Assembly: GCA_965246745.1 (NCBI GenBank)
Contig: OZ251980.1
Coordinates: 3,410,001-3,474,000 of the forward strand
Length of the DNA: 64,000 nucleotides
Reading direction: 5' to 3'
Source of the DNA: JANXMY01 sp965246745
GTDB taxonomy: Bacteria > Armatimonadota > Armatimonadia > Armatimonadales > Capsulimonadaceae
Positions within the stretch are counted from its first letter, which is position 1; each line of letters opens with the position of its first letter. The position numbers were made by a program, and so were the translations under genes. Below, one piece after another: positions 8,158 through 14,753 of the stretch. Below the pieces are notes generated by a model. That model saw only the letters and a program-made list of their open reading frames with translations. It had not been told where the DNA came from and searched no databases.

Positions 8158-9084
8158 ATGACAAAAACCGCATACATTTTTCCGGGGCAGGGGTCGCAGG
8201 CGGTCGGGATGGGCCAAAATCTCTGCGCCCATTCCGAAGCGGCCCGAACGATTTTCGACCGGGCCGACGAATACTTAGGCGAGAAGATCAGCACGCTTTG
8301 CTTTTACGGCCCCGAGGACGCCCTGCGCCAAACTATCCATACGCAGCCGGCGCTGTATGTGACCTCGGCGGCGGTCTTAGCCGCCCTGCGCGAGCGCGGC
8401 GCGGCGGAGCCGGCGGCGGTCGCGGGCCATTCGGTCGGCGAGTACGCGGCGCTGTATGCCGCCGGGGTGTTTGATTTCGAGACGGGCCTCAGCCTCGTGT
8501 CCCGCCGCGCTCAGGAGATGCACCGGGCGGGACTGTCGCAGCCGGGCGCAATGGCGGCGGTTTTAGGACTGACGGCGATTCAAGTCACAGAGATTTGCGC
8601 CGAAGCGTCCAGCGCCGGGCCGGTGGCGGCGGCGAACTTCAACGGCGGCGGGCAGGTGGTCATCTCCGGCAGCCCGGAGGGGGTCGCGGCGGCGGCGGAG
8701 CGGGCAAAAGCGGCGGGGGCGAAGCGCGTGCTGCCCCTGAACGTCTCCGGGGCGTTCCATTCGCCGCTGATGGCTCCGGCGGTCGAGGCGATGGGCTATG
8801 CCCTGCGCGATGCGGATTTAAGCGAAGCTCAAATCCCCGTGGTCGCCAATCTCACCGCCGATTATGAGAGCGCTCCGAGCGAGATACGCGCGAATTTGGC
8901 GGCGCAGATTGACCATCCGGTGCGCTGGGAAGAAACAATTCTGCGCCTGGTCGGGGAGGGTTTCGACACGTTTGTCGAAGTCGGCTCGGGGACGGTGCTG
9001 GCGGGGCTGATGAAGCGAATTGCGCCGGAAGCCCGCGTCGTCAGCGTCGGCGACTGGGCGGGGGTTGAGGCTTGGACCGCATGA
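8158..9084 (+). CDS. fabD: Malonyl-CoA:ACP transacylase
   Basis: FabD loads malonyl groups onto acyl carrier protein. The 308-residue protein has the N-terminal FPGQGSQAVGMG loop, the nucleophile elbow GHSVGEYAAL, the arginine-containing RAQEMHRAG segment and the catalytic histidine region GAFHSPLM. It lies between the palindrome and fabG and overlaps fabG by ATGA. There is no good Shine-Dalgarno in the 26 bases after the palindrome, so expression may rely on the structure of that element or on read-through. Confidence 0.97.
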   Translation: MTKTAYIFPGQGSQAVGMGQNLCAHSEAARTIFDRADEYLGEKISTLCFYGPEDALRQTIHTQPALYVTSAAVLAALRERGAAEPAAVAGHSVGEYAALYAAGVFDFETGLSLVSRRAQEMHRAGLSQPGAMAAVLGLTAIQVTEICAEASSAGPVAAANFNGGGQVVISGSPEGVAAAAERAKAAGAKRVLPLNVSGAFHSPLMAPAVEAMGYALRDADLSEAQIPVVANLTADYESAPSEIRANLAAQIDHPVRWEETILRLVGEGFDTFVEVGSGTVLAGLMKRIAPEARVVSVGDWAGVEAWTA

Positions 9085-9833
9085 TACTTGCCGGCAAAAA
9101 AGCAATCGTGACCGGGATGAGCCGCAGCGGCGGGGGCATCGGCCGGGCCATCGCGCTGGCGCTGGCCGGGGCCGGGGCGGACGTAGCCGTCGCCGGGCAC
9201 TCGTCGCTGGGCGCTGCCGAGGCCGTGGCGGGAGAGATTGAAGCCCTCGGGCGGGCGGCGATTGCCGCGCAGTGCAATGTCAGCGACGCTGCCGACGTGG
9301 AAAAATTCATTTCGCAGGTCTTGACATCGTGGGGCAGTTTGGATATAGTAGTGAACAATGCCGGCACGACCCGCGACGGCCTGCTGCTGCGGATGTCCGA
9401 GGACGACTGGGACACGGTGCTGGACAGCAATCTTAAAGGAACGTTTCTGATGACCCGTGCGGCGCTGAAGCCGATGGTCAAGCAACGGGCTGGGAAGATC
9501 GTCAATATCACGTCGGTCATGGGCCTGATCGCGAACCCCGGCCAGGCGAACTACTCGGCGTCCAAAGCGGGCCTCATCGGGTTCACCCGGACGGCGGCTA
9601 AAGAAGTCGCGAGCCGCAATATCCAGATCAACGCCGTCGCACCGGGGTTTATCGAGACCGCCATGACGGGCAGTATGAAAGACGACCTGAAAGCGTCGGT
9701 CTTGAAAGAAATCCCGGCGGGCCGCCTGGGGCTGCCGGACGATGTCGCCGACGCCGTGCTGTTTTTGTGCTCGCCTGCGGCAAGCTACATCACGGGCCAA
9801 ACCCTCACGGTAGACGGCGGCCTGACGATTTAA
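9081..9833 (+). CDS. fabG: 3-oxoacyl-ACP reductase
   Basis: FabG is the NADPH-dependent ketoreductase of fatty acid elongation. The 250-residue protein shows a Rossmann TGMSRSGGGIGRA cofactor loop, the NNAG segment, the catalytic serine in NITSVMG and the Tyr-X3-Lys pair in NYSASKAG. The ATG at 9081 overlaps the fabD stop; a TTG three codons upstream is a less likely start. The cofactor loop has a glycine-rich insertion compared with the common TGASRGIG. Confidence 0.95.
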   Translation: MILAGKKAIVTGMSRSGGGIGRAIALALAGAGADVAVAGHSSLGAAEAVAGEIEALGRAAIAAQCNVSDAADVEKFISQVLTSWGSLDIVVNNAGTTRDGLLLRMSEDDWDTVLDSNLKGTFLMTRAALKPMVKQRAGKIVNITSVMGLIANPGQANYSASKAGLIGFTRTAAKEVASRNIQINAVAPGFIETAMTGSMKDDLKASVLKEIPAGRLGLPDDVADAVLFLCSPAASYITGQTLTVDGGLTI

Positions 9834-9875
9834 AGATTTATACGAATTTCAAGAATTTCTGAGGAGAAACAAGAC

Positions 9876-10109
9876 ATGTCAACTTTTGATCGCGTGAAAA
9901 AAGTCGTGGTGGAGCAGCTCGATGTGGCTGAAGACGAAGTCACCCCGCAGGCGTCGTTTGTGGATGACCTCGGCGCGGACTCGCTGGACGTGGTCGAACT
10001 GGTCATGGGGCTGGAAGAAGAATTCGATGTCGAGATTCCCGACGAAGACGCGGAGAAAATCACGACGGTGCAGGAAGCCGTTTCGTACATTGACGACAAA
10101 AGCAAGTAG
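9876..10109 (+). CDS. acpP: Acyl carrier protein
   Basis: This 77-residue acidic protein carries the phosphopantetheine attachment motif GADSLDVVEL (serine at residue 37) and the helical layout of ACP. GAGGAGAAAC precedes the ATG at good spacing. It lies between fabG and fabF as in many type II fatty acid clusters. A long perfect palindrome follows 32 bases after its stop and could act to set the acpP:fabF transcript ratio. Confidence 0.97.
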   Translation: MSTFDRVKKVVVEQLDVAEDEVTPQASFVDDLGADSLDVVELVMGLEEEFDVEIPDEDAEKITTVQEAVSYIDDKSK

Positions 10110-10141
10110 CGCCGGCAAAAGAGCGTGGAACTGAAGTTCTA

Positions 10142-10262
10142 CGCTAAGGCTTTATTGGGGTGTGGGGCGAAGGGCCTAATGTCCGCCTGCGCGGACAAAG
10201 ATTTTGTTCCCGCGAAGGCGGCTGCCGGGTGCTTCGCCCCACACCCCAATAAAGCCTTAGCG
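10142..10262. repeat. Palindromic repeat, family 3, copy A
   Basis: Two arms of 31 bases (10142-10172 and 10232-10262) are perfect inverted copies starting CGCTAAGGCTTTATTGGGG. The loop contains a second hairpin made of GTCCGCC and GGCGG segments around AAAGATTTTG. The loop motif recurs at 22448-22556 and inside 36280-36423. The long perfect stem lies between acpP and fabF and would strongly affect RNA stability or read-through. Confidence 0.85.
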
Positions 10263-10319
10263 CAGGAGTTTACTCCCGCGCTTTTTCTTTTCTTGACCGC
10301 TGATTTTGATAACAGACTT

Positions 10320-11570
10320 ATGACAAGCACGCGACGGGTCGTCATCACAGGACTGGGAGCAGTGACGCCGCTCGGCATCGGCACGGACACCTATTGGCAG
10401 GCGCTTTTGGCCGGCCGAAGCGGGGTCGGCCGGGTGACGGACTTCGATTGCTCGGCCATTTCCACCCGCATCGCCGCACAGGTCAAAGGCTTTGAGCCGG
10501 GCGACTACTTCGACCGCAAAGACGCCCGGCGCATGGACCGCTTCGCCCAGTTCGCCGCCGCCGCGTCGCTGATGGCCGTCGCCGACGCCCAGCTCCCCAT
10601 CACCGACGAGACCCGCGCCCGCGTGGGGGTCTTCATCGGCTCCGGCATCGGCGGGATTGCGACGTTTGAAGAGCAGCACCGCAAGATGATGGAAGGCGGC
10701 CTGGGCCGGGTCAGCCCGTTCTTTATCCCCATGATGATCGCCAACATGGGCACGGGGAACGTCGCTAAAATTCTCGGGGCGCAGGGGCCGAGCGAGACCG
10801 CCGTGACCGCCTGCGCGACTTCCACCAACTCCATCGGCGACGCGTACCTCGTCATCAAGCGCGGCGAGGCCGACGCGATGGCCGCCGGCGGCTCCGAAGC
10901 CGCCGTGGTTCCCATTTCAATGGCGGGCTTCTCGAACATGAAAGCCATGTCTACCAGGAACGACGACCCCGAGCACGCGTCGCGCCCGTTCGACACGGGC
11001 CGCGACGGCTTTATTCTGGGCGAGGGCGGCGGCATCTTGATTTTGGAAGAACTCGAAACGGCCAAAGCACGCGGGGCCAAAATCTATGCTGAAATCATCG
11101 GCTACGGCATGAGCAACGACGCTTACGATATGGTGCATCCCGCTCCCGAAGGCGCGGGCGCGGCGCGGGCCATGGTCGCCGCTTTGAAGAGCGCCGGGAT
11201 TGACCCCGCCGCCGTCGGCTACATCAATGCCCACGGCACAAGCACGCCCGCCGGGGACGTTCTCGAAGTCCAAGCGATTAAGTCCGTCTTCGGCCCCCAC
11301 GCCTACAAATTGGCCGTCTCATCCACCAAATCCATGACCGGCCATCTCTTAGGAGCCGCCGGCGCGATTGAAGCCATCGCCGTCTCGCTTGCCCTGACGC
11401 ACGGCATTCTGCCCCCGACCATGAACCTTGCCGACCCCGACCCCGAATGCGATTTAGACTTTGTCCCGAATGCGCCCCGCGAGCAGCAGGCAGACATCGC
11501 TCTCTCCAACTCCTTCGGCTTCGGCGGCCACAACGCGACGTTGGTGTTCAAGCGCTGGCTCGGCGAGTAA
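10320..11570 (+). CDS. fabF: Beta-ketoacyl-ACP synthase II
   Basis: FabF elongates acyl-ACP chains. The 416-residue protein starts MTSTRRVVITGLGAVTPLG and has the Cys-His-His triad: cysteine in VTACATSTNSIGDA, histidine in NAHGTSTPAGD and histidine in STKSMTGHLLGAAGA. The frame is open upstream through the palindrome, but the family start is the ATG at 10320. fabF ends the fatty acid block. Four bases after its stop begins the AT-richer insert that carries the attC sites. Confidence 0.97.
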   Translation: MTSTRRVVITGLGAVTPLGIGTDTYWQALLAGRSGVGRVTDFDCSAISTRIAAQVKGFEPGDYFDRKDARRMDRFAQFAAAASLMAVADAQLPITDETRARVGVFIGSGIGGIATFEEQHRKMMEGGLGRVSPFFIPMMIANMGTGNVAKILGAQGPSETAVTACATSTNSIGDAYLVIKRGEADAMAAGGSEAAVVPISMAGFSNMKAMSTRNDDPEHASRPFDTGRDGFILGEGGGILILEELETAKARGAKIYAEIIGYGMSNDAYDMVHPAPEGAGAARAMVAALKSAGIDPAAVGYINAHGTSTPAGDVLEVQAIKSVFGPHAYKLAVSSTKSMTGHLLGAAGAIEAIAVSLALTHGILPPTMNLADPDPECDLDFVPNAPREQQADIALSNSFGFGGHNATLVFKRWLGE

Positions 11571-11574
11571 CCAA

Positions 11575-11997
11575 GTGGCGAGCATTGTTTCCACAGTCAA
11601 GTCAGACGATATCAGCGTGATACTAGACAACATCGCTCATGATTTTCATCTGGAACTTCTGTTGAAATCTGGTAACATCGTCAGACAAGATGGTCTGGAA
11701 TTAGCAGGAGAAGTGGAGGGGCTTGAGGGTATTCTTAACAGTAATTCAGCTTATGAGGTTCGACGCTTGGAGATAGAGCAAGGCTTATCTTCCGGTGACT
11801 GGGGATATTACGCAAAGCAGTTGACAAGTACGGCTTCTCAATGGCTGAAGGTTTGGGTGAGATGGAACGCAGAAGAAGCTGCTTACGATTATTATCTAAA
11901 AGCTGAGTTAGACCGCTGGGCGAACGCGATTCATTCACACGAGGTGAAACTATTATGCTTCCTCTTGCATTCGGCTTGGGTGGACCACAGGATATAG
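11575..11997 (+). CDS. Hypothetical protein, first ORF of the cassette-like insert
   Basis: A GTG start at 11575, 4 bases after the fabF stop, gives a 140-residue protein (VASIVSTVKSDDISVIL...). It is helical and tryptophan/tyrosine-rich in the middle (GDWGYYAKQL, WLKVWVRWNAEEAAYDYYL). I do not recognise a family. The base composition changes abruptly from fabF to this gene. It overlaps the next ORF by 43 bases. Depending on the start, it may be the gene body of the cassette that ends in the attC site at 12267. Confidence 0.6.
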   Translation: MASIVSTVKSDDISVILDNIAHDFHLELLLKSGNIVRQDGLELAGEVEGLEGILNSNSAYEVRRLEIEQGLSSGDWGYYAKQLTSTASQWLKVWVRWNAEEAAYDYYLKAELDRWANAIHSHEVKLLCFLLHSAWVDHRI

Positions 11998-12251
11998 TTA
12001 TCATGGCGATGCTGTTCCTCATCGTTGTACCAACAGTGTTCTGGATTGTTGAACTAATTGATGCTGCGCGGAGGCAGTTTTCTGAGCCAAATCTTAAAAT
12101 TGTCTGGTTGCTAGTTATTTTCTTCACCCATGCTTTGGGAGCGCTTATCTATTACTTTGCTGGCAAAGAACAAGGCGTTTTGCCCGGCACACAAAAGCGA
12201 ACTGCCTCTAACCAAAACGAGGACGGGTGGCCGCCGCCCCCTAAATCATAG
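11955..12251 (+). CDS. Small membrane protein with PLDc_N-like domain
   Basis: This 98-residue protein has two hydrophobic helices, roughly residues 12-34 and 47-69. The second one, KIVWLLVIFFTHALGALIYYF, followed by a short polar tail ending in PPPPKS, is typical of the phospholipase D nuclease N-terminal (PLDc_N) two-helix domain found in short membrane proteins. No nuclease domain is attached. The stop lies only 15 bases before the attC site, the position expected for the gene of an integron cassette. Confidence 0.7.
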   Translation: MLPLAFGLGGPQDIVIMAMLFLIVVPTVFWIVELIDAARRQFSEPNLKIVWLLVIFFTHALGALIYYFAGKEQGVLPGTQKRTASNQNEDGWPPPPKS

Positions 12252-12266
12252 GCGACACATCCAGCG

Positions 12267-12366
12267 GTCTAACACTGCGTTGCAGCCGACGCCAACCGCG
12301 CGGGTTCCTGTGCCTCCCCGGTTGGCTGTGCAGTGCGGTTGTCGCGGCTGAACTTTGCCGTTAGAC
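12267..12366 (+). mobile_element. Putative integron attC recombination site
   Basis: The left end GTCTAAC fits the R'' consensus RYYYAAC and the right end GTTAGAC fits the R' consensus GTTRRRY. They are 100 bases apart, inside the known length range of attC sites. Between them, TGCAGCCGACGCCAACCGC pairs imperfectly with GCGGTTGTCGCGGCTGAAC, reproducing the paired L boxes with an unpaired base, as in classic attC sites. The perfect pairing extends to GCGGTCTAAC and GTTAGACCGC. No integrase gene is in the window, so this would be part of a cassette cluster lacking its integrase. Confidence 0.75.
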
Positions 12367-12391
12367 CGCACTAGGCGGGTAGAAGTCAAAG

Positions 12392-12420
12392 TTGCAATCG
12401 GCTAAGCTTCTTGATATAAT
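12392..12420 (+). promoter_or_regulatory. Promoter directly upstream of the second cassette gene
   Basis: TTGCAA (12392-12397) and TATAAT (12415-12420) are separated by 17 bases, a near-consensus sigma-70 promoter. The ATG of the next gene is only 5 bases after the -10 box, so the transcript would start at or next to the start codon. Confidence 0.7.
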
Positions 12421-12425
12421 TACAA

Positions 12426-12899
12426 ATGCTTTTGCCACTGCTGAAACTTGGAGGCCAAGAACGCTTTCGAGATTATGAAAGAGAGTTCAATCGTTTATAC
12501 TTTCCCGAGCGGGTAGTAGATGTTCTGGAGAATCGAGTTGTGTTTGAGCGAACTTCTTGCTGGCACGTCTGCTTCAAGCCAGCCGACGATAATCAATACG
12601 GACGCTCTAGGCGAGATGTATGGTCTCAAGAACGTGCAGAGCGTATTGGGTGGATATTCCATGCTTTAAGTGACCCATCAACGGAAATAAGGCCAAATTC
12701 TACGAATTCAAACCGCCAGAACTATTTGTTAATTGTTGAGCGAAAAACAGAGGATGGAGGAAGCGGGCAAGAATACTTCGTTGTAGTTACGGAAAGATTG
12801 TCACGTGGATTTGTTTTGTTCGTGACAGCTTTTCCAGCGAATCATAAATACTGGTCAAACTGTCGTAAGGCTGGCAAGCGTTTATATCCAAAAACATAA
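12426..12899 (+). CDS. Hypothetical protein, possible PBECR/BECR-fold nuclease-like
   Basis: This 157-residue protein has an AERIGWIFHALSDPSTEIRP segment, then YLLIVERK, then EYFVVVTE, then FVTAFPANHKYW with a basic end RKAGKRLYP. The order of an R-W-I helix, two strands, a V-T-A-F/Y-P strand and a terminal basic Y-P resembles the small BECR-fold ribonuclease-like domains found in phage and mobile contexts; this is a tentative pattern match. There is no Shine-Dalgarno and the promoter -10 lies 5 bases upstream. The gene lies between the two attC-like sites and is probably a cassette gene. Confidence 0.55.
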   Translation: MLLPLLKLGGQERFRDYEREFNRLYFPERVVDVLENRVVFERTSCWHVCFKPADDNQYGRSRRDVWSQERAERIGWIFHALSDPSTEIRPNSTNSNRQNYLLIVERKTEDGGSGQEYFVVVTERLSRGFVLFVTAFPANHKYWSNCRKAGKRLYPKT

Positions 12900-13200
12900 C
12901 TAAAACGGCGAATGGGAGAGGCTATAAGCCCCTCCCATTCTGGCGGACTAAAAAGCCCCCCGTTTTCAGTGTGTCTTCGATCTATTAACTTTACGCAGCA
13001 ACTGCTCAGCGGCTATTAAATCCGACTCTAAGGTATTTCGGTCACCCGAAACCTAAGCTGCCCGACTGCTCCTTGCGGAGTCTCCGCGTGTGGACAATTA
13101 TATTATACCCTATTTTATGTTTTTCTTTATGCTATATGTGGCTCTTGCCAAAAGTCAATGTTGCATTCAGGAGCATCCCCGCTGACAACTCTCTTATTGG
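12900..13200. other. Structured non-coding stretch inside the cassette region
   Basis: No gene is visible over about 300 bases. A strong hairpin lies at 12909-12941 (GAATGGGAG paired with CTCCCATTC). A second hairpin near 13030-13057 pairs around ATTTCGG and CCGAAA. On the minus strand a TATAAT box lies near 13106-13111 and the 12909 hairpin would be downstream of it, so a roughly 200-base minus-strand RNA is conceivable. I could not match it to tmRNA, SRP RNA, RNase P RNA or a common riboswitch. Confidence 0.45.
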
Positions 13201-13204
13201 TGCG

Positions 13205-13305
13205 GTCTAACAATGCGCTGCACCTGACGCCACCCGCGCGGGTTGCTGTGCATACCCGTTCGGCTTTGCAGTGCGGGTGTCGCAGGTGAGCTATGCCGGT
13301 CGGCG
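13205..13305 (+). mobile_element. Degenerate attC-like site
   Basis: The left half GTCTAACAATGCGCTGCACC matches the first attC site in position and motif (R'' GTCTAAC). The inner arms ACCTGACGCCACCCGC and GCGGGTGTCGCAGGTGAG pair in the same way. The right end reads GGTCGGC where GTTRRRY is expected, so the R' box is altered and recombination here may be impaired. Together with 12267-12366 it brackets one cassette of roughly 0.9 kb. Confidence 0.55.
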
Positions 13306-13364
13306 AAGTTTTCAGCCATGCGACACCCTATGTCGGTGGTGTGCGTAGAGAGGTGTGAGGAGCA

Positions 13365-13832
13365 GTGGTGAATAGAGAGAATTCTTGCGATAAAGAGTTA
13401 CGCGCTGCCGTTGAAGAAGCAAATGGCAACATGATTTTGCAGTGGTTAGAGCGCGGAGCTGATGTGAACGCCGGTTCCGAAAATGGATGGACGCCCTTGA
13501 TGCTGGCTGTTTTGCGCGGTTCCCCTGCGATTGTCAAACTGCTGCTGGAACATGGTGCAGACCCGAACCTGGCGACACAGAGCGAGGAAAACCCATCGCG
13601 CACCGCACTGGCAGTTGCGATAAGCAATGGACGCTTCGAGGCGGTTCAGGCTCTGGTTGCCTATAATGCAAATATTGACCAGCGTGATTACAACGGGCTG
13701 ACGCCGATTAAGCTGGCAGAAAAACTTTCGCTTCGTCCATTTCACCGACAGGAAATCGTCGCAATTGCTTCGTTTCTCAAAGAGGCAAAAGCATCTCCGG
13801 CGCGGCAGACTTTGATCTCGATTGCAGCCTAA
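13365..13832 (+). CDS. Ankyrin repeat protein
   Basis: This 155-residue protein starts GTGGTG after an AGGTGTGAGGAG site. It contains about three to four ankyrin repeats: MILQWLERGADVNAGSENGW, TPLMLAVLRGSPAIVKLLLE with HGADPNLATQ, TALAVAISNGRFEAVQALVA with YNANIDQRDYNG, and TPIKLAEKLS. Such repeats mediate protein binding. No signal peptide or other domain is visible. It follows the degenerate attC site by 59 bases and could be a further mobile passenger or resident DNA. Confidence 0.85.
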   Translation: MVNRENSCDKELRAAVEEANGNMILQWLERGADVNAGSENGWTPLMLAVLRGSPAIVKLLLEHGADPNLATQSEENPSRTALAVAISNGRFEAVQALVAYNANIDQRDYNGLTPIKLAEKLSLRPFHRQEIVAIASFLKEAKASPARQTLISIAA

Positions 13833-13837
13833 ATCTT

Positions 13838-14287
13838 GTGCATTCTTCGTTACCAGACCTTCAAGCCATCGCCGAGCGTATCAACACGGGAACCGAAAAC
13901 CCGGAGATGTCGCGGGCGCTGGTTGTTTTCAATTCTACTTCCCACGCACTGAGCGGCATTGCGGTCTTCCGGGCCGCGATGGCCTGGCCGCGCGGCGTTG
14001 CCCTGCCGCCGGTTGTCGTCACCGACACTGATGGTAAAGTCGTACCGTCGGCGGTTCGGGAAATGCAGACCGGGCCGGATGCGAAGGGCCGGGCGGACCG
14101 CGTGCAGCTTTCGTTCTCGCTGTGCTTTGCCGTATCGGGTGTCCCTGCGAACGGCTGGCGGACTTACATCGCGTCGTATACCGATGCGCCGACGTTCGCT
14201 TTGGAAGATTTCATAGAAATGCCGGGCCTCAGCGTGGTAGAAACCACCCGGCACGGCGGGGAGTTGCCGCCGACAGGAAACTTTTGA
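13838..14287 (+). CDS. Fragment resembling the C-terminal beta domain of an alpha-mannosidase-type glycosidase
   Basis: Starting at a GTG 5 bases after the ankyrin stop, this 149-residue ORF reads ALVVFNSTSH, VVVTDTDGKVVPS and FAVSGVPANGWRTYIA. That is the order seen in the beta-sandwich domains of family 38 glycoside hydrolases (a V-F-N start, a V-V-D-x-D-G-x-x-V strand and a V-P-x-x-G-x-R-T-Y strand). No catalytic domain precedes it, so it is probably a remnant or a free-standing accessory domain. No signal peptide is seen. Confidence 0.5.
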   Translation: MHSSLPDLQAIAERINTGTENPEMSRALVVFNSTSHALSGIAVFRAAMAWPRGVALPPVVVTDTDGKVVPSAVREMQTGPDAKGRADRVQLSFSLCFAVSGVPANGWRTYIASYTDAPTFALEDFIEMPGLSVVETTRHGGELPPTGNF

Positions 14288-14313
14288 CTTCCCCCCCGGC
14301 GTTATGCTATACT
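14284..14313 (+). promoter_or_regulatory. Promoter upstream of the small exported protein gene
   Basis: TTGACT (14284-14289) and TATACT (14308-14313) are 18 bases apart with a TGC extension before the -10. The ATG at 14322 follows 8 bases later without a Shine-Dalgarno, so the mRNA is probably leaderless. Confidence 0.7.
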
Positions 14314-14321
14314 GAGTCCCG

Positions 14322-14633
14322 ATGCTTTTTCAAACGCTGGTACAGCTCAATATCTTGATCCTGGCGACGCCCGCGCTGGCAGGCTGGTCGCTCCTGCCGC
14401 CGGTGCACGGCACGGTCCGTGCTGCCGGCATCGTCTGGCAGTTCCGCGCCGCCGAGGCTCCTGCACCGACTGTTGCCGCCATGACCGAAACGCGGCGGAC
14501 GACACGCTTGTCGCCGAAGCGTCTGCTGTCTTTGCCGGCACCTGCGCCGTCATCGTCGGCGTCCGTCCCTGCCGCCCCCCGCGCCGCGCTTGCCTCGCGC
14601 TCCGTTCCGCCCTCCGCCGCCCGTGCGCCGTAA
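14322..14633 (+). CDS. Small hypothetical protein with signal-like N-terminus
   Basis: This 103-residue protein begins with a hydrophobic stretch (MLFQTLVQLNILILATPALA) that resembles a signal peptide with an ALA cleavage box. The rest is alanine-, proline- and serine-rich and basic (SPKRLLSLPAPAPSSSASVP), i.e. low complexity. The function is unknown. Support comes from a good promoter placed for leaderless translation. The stop is 1 base before a palindromic element upstream of secA. Confidence 0.5.
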   Translation: MLFQTLVQLNILILATPALAGWSLLPPVHGTVRAAGIVWQFRAAEAPAPTVAAMTETRRTTRLSPKRLLSLPAPAPSSSASVPAAPRAALASRSVPPSAARAP

Positions 14634-14634
14634 G

Positions 14635-14726
14635 ATGCCCCCTCGCCCCCAATAATGGGGGAATAAGACAGACCTCATTACCTTCGGTTCCCCGCCCGTT
14701 CGAACGGGGTGGGGGCGAGGGGGCAT
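14635..14726. repeat. GC-rich palindromic element upstream of secA
   Basis: Arms of 17 bases (ATGCCCCCTCGCCCCCA at 14635-14651 and its perfect reverse complement at 14710-14726) enclose a loop with a CGTTCGAACG palindrome. A related GCCCCC/GGGGGC palindrome is found at 53973-54004. The element separates the small exported protein gene from secA by a strong hairpin. Confidence 0.75.
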
Positions 14727-14753
14727 TTTGGCACGAAAGGCACTTTCTTCCCC

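Noticed and set aside
8862..9800. 312-codon minus-strand frame opposite fabD/fabG
   Set aside because: High-GC shadow of genuine fatty acid synthesis genes; its translation is Arg/Gly-rich and matches nothing.
10125..10319. N-terminal extension of FabF through the palindrome
   Set aside because: The frame happens to be open, but the protein family starts at the ATG at 10320 and the extension is repeat-derived.
12900..13130. tmRNA or 6S RNA
   Set aside because: The terminal tmRNA sequences, tag reading frame and SRP/6S hallmark motifs are absent; only generic hairpins remain.
13973..14004. Additional promoter or terminator within the glycosidase fragment
   Set aside because: GC-rich stretches without a consistent stem or T-run; nothing to support a signal.
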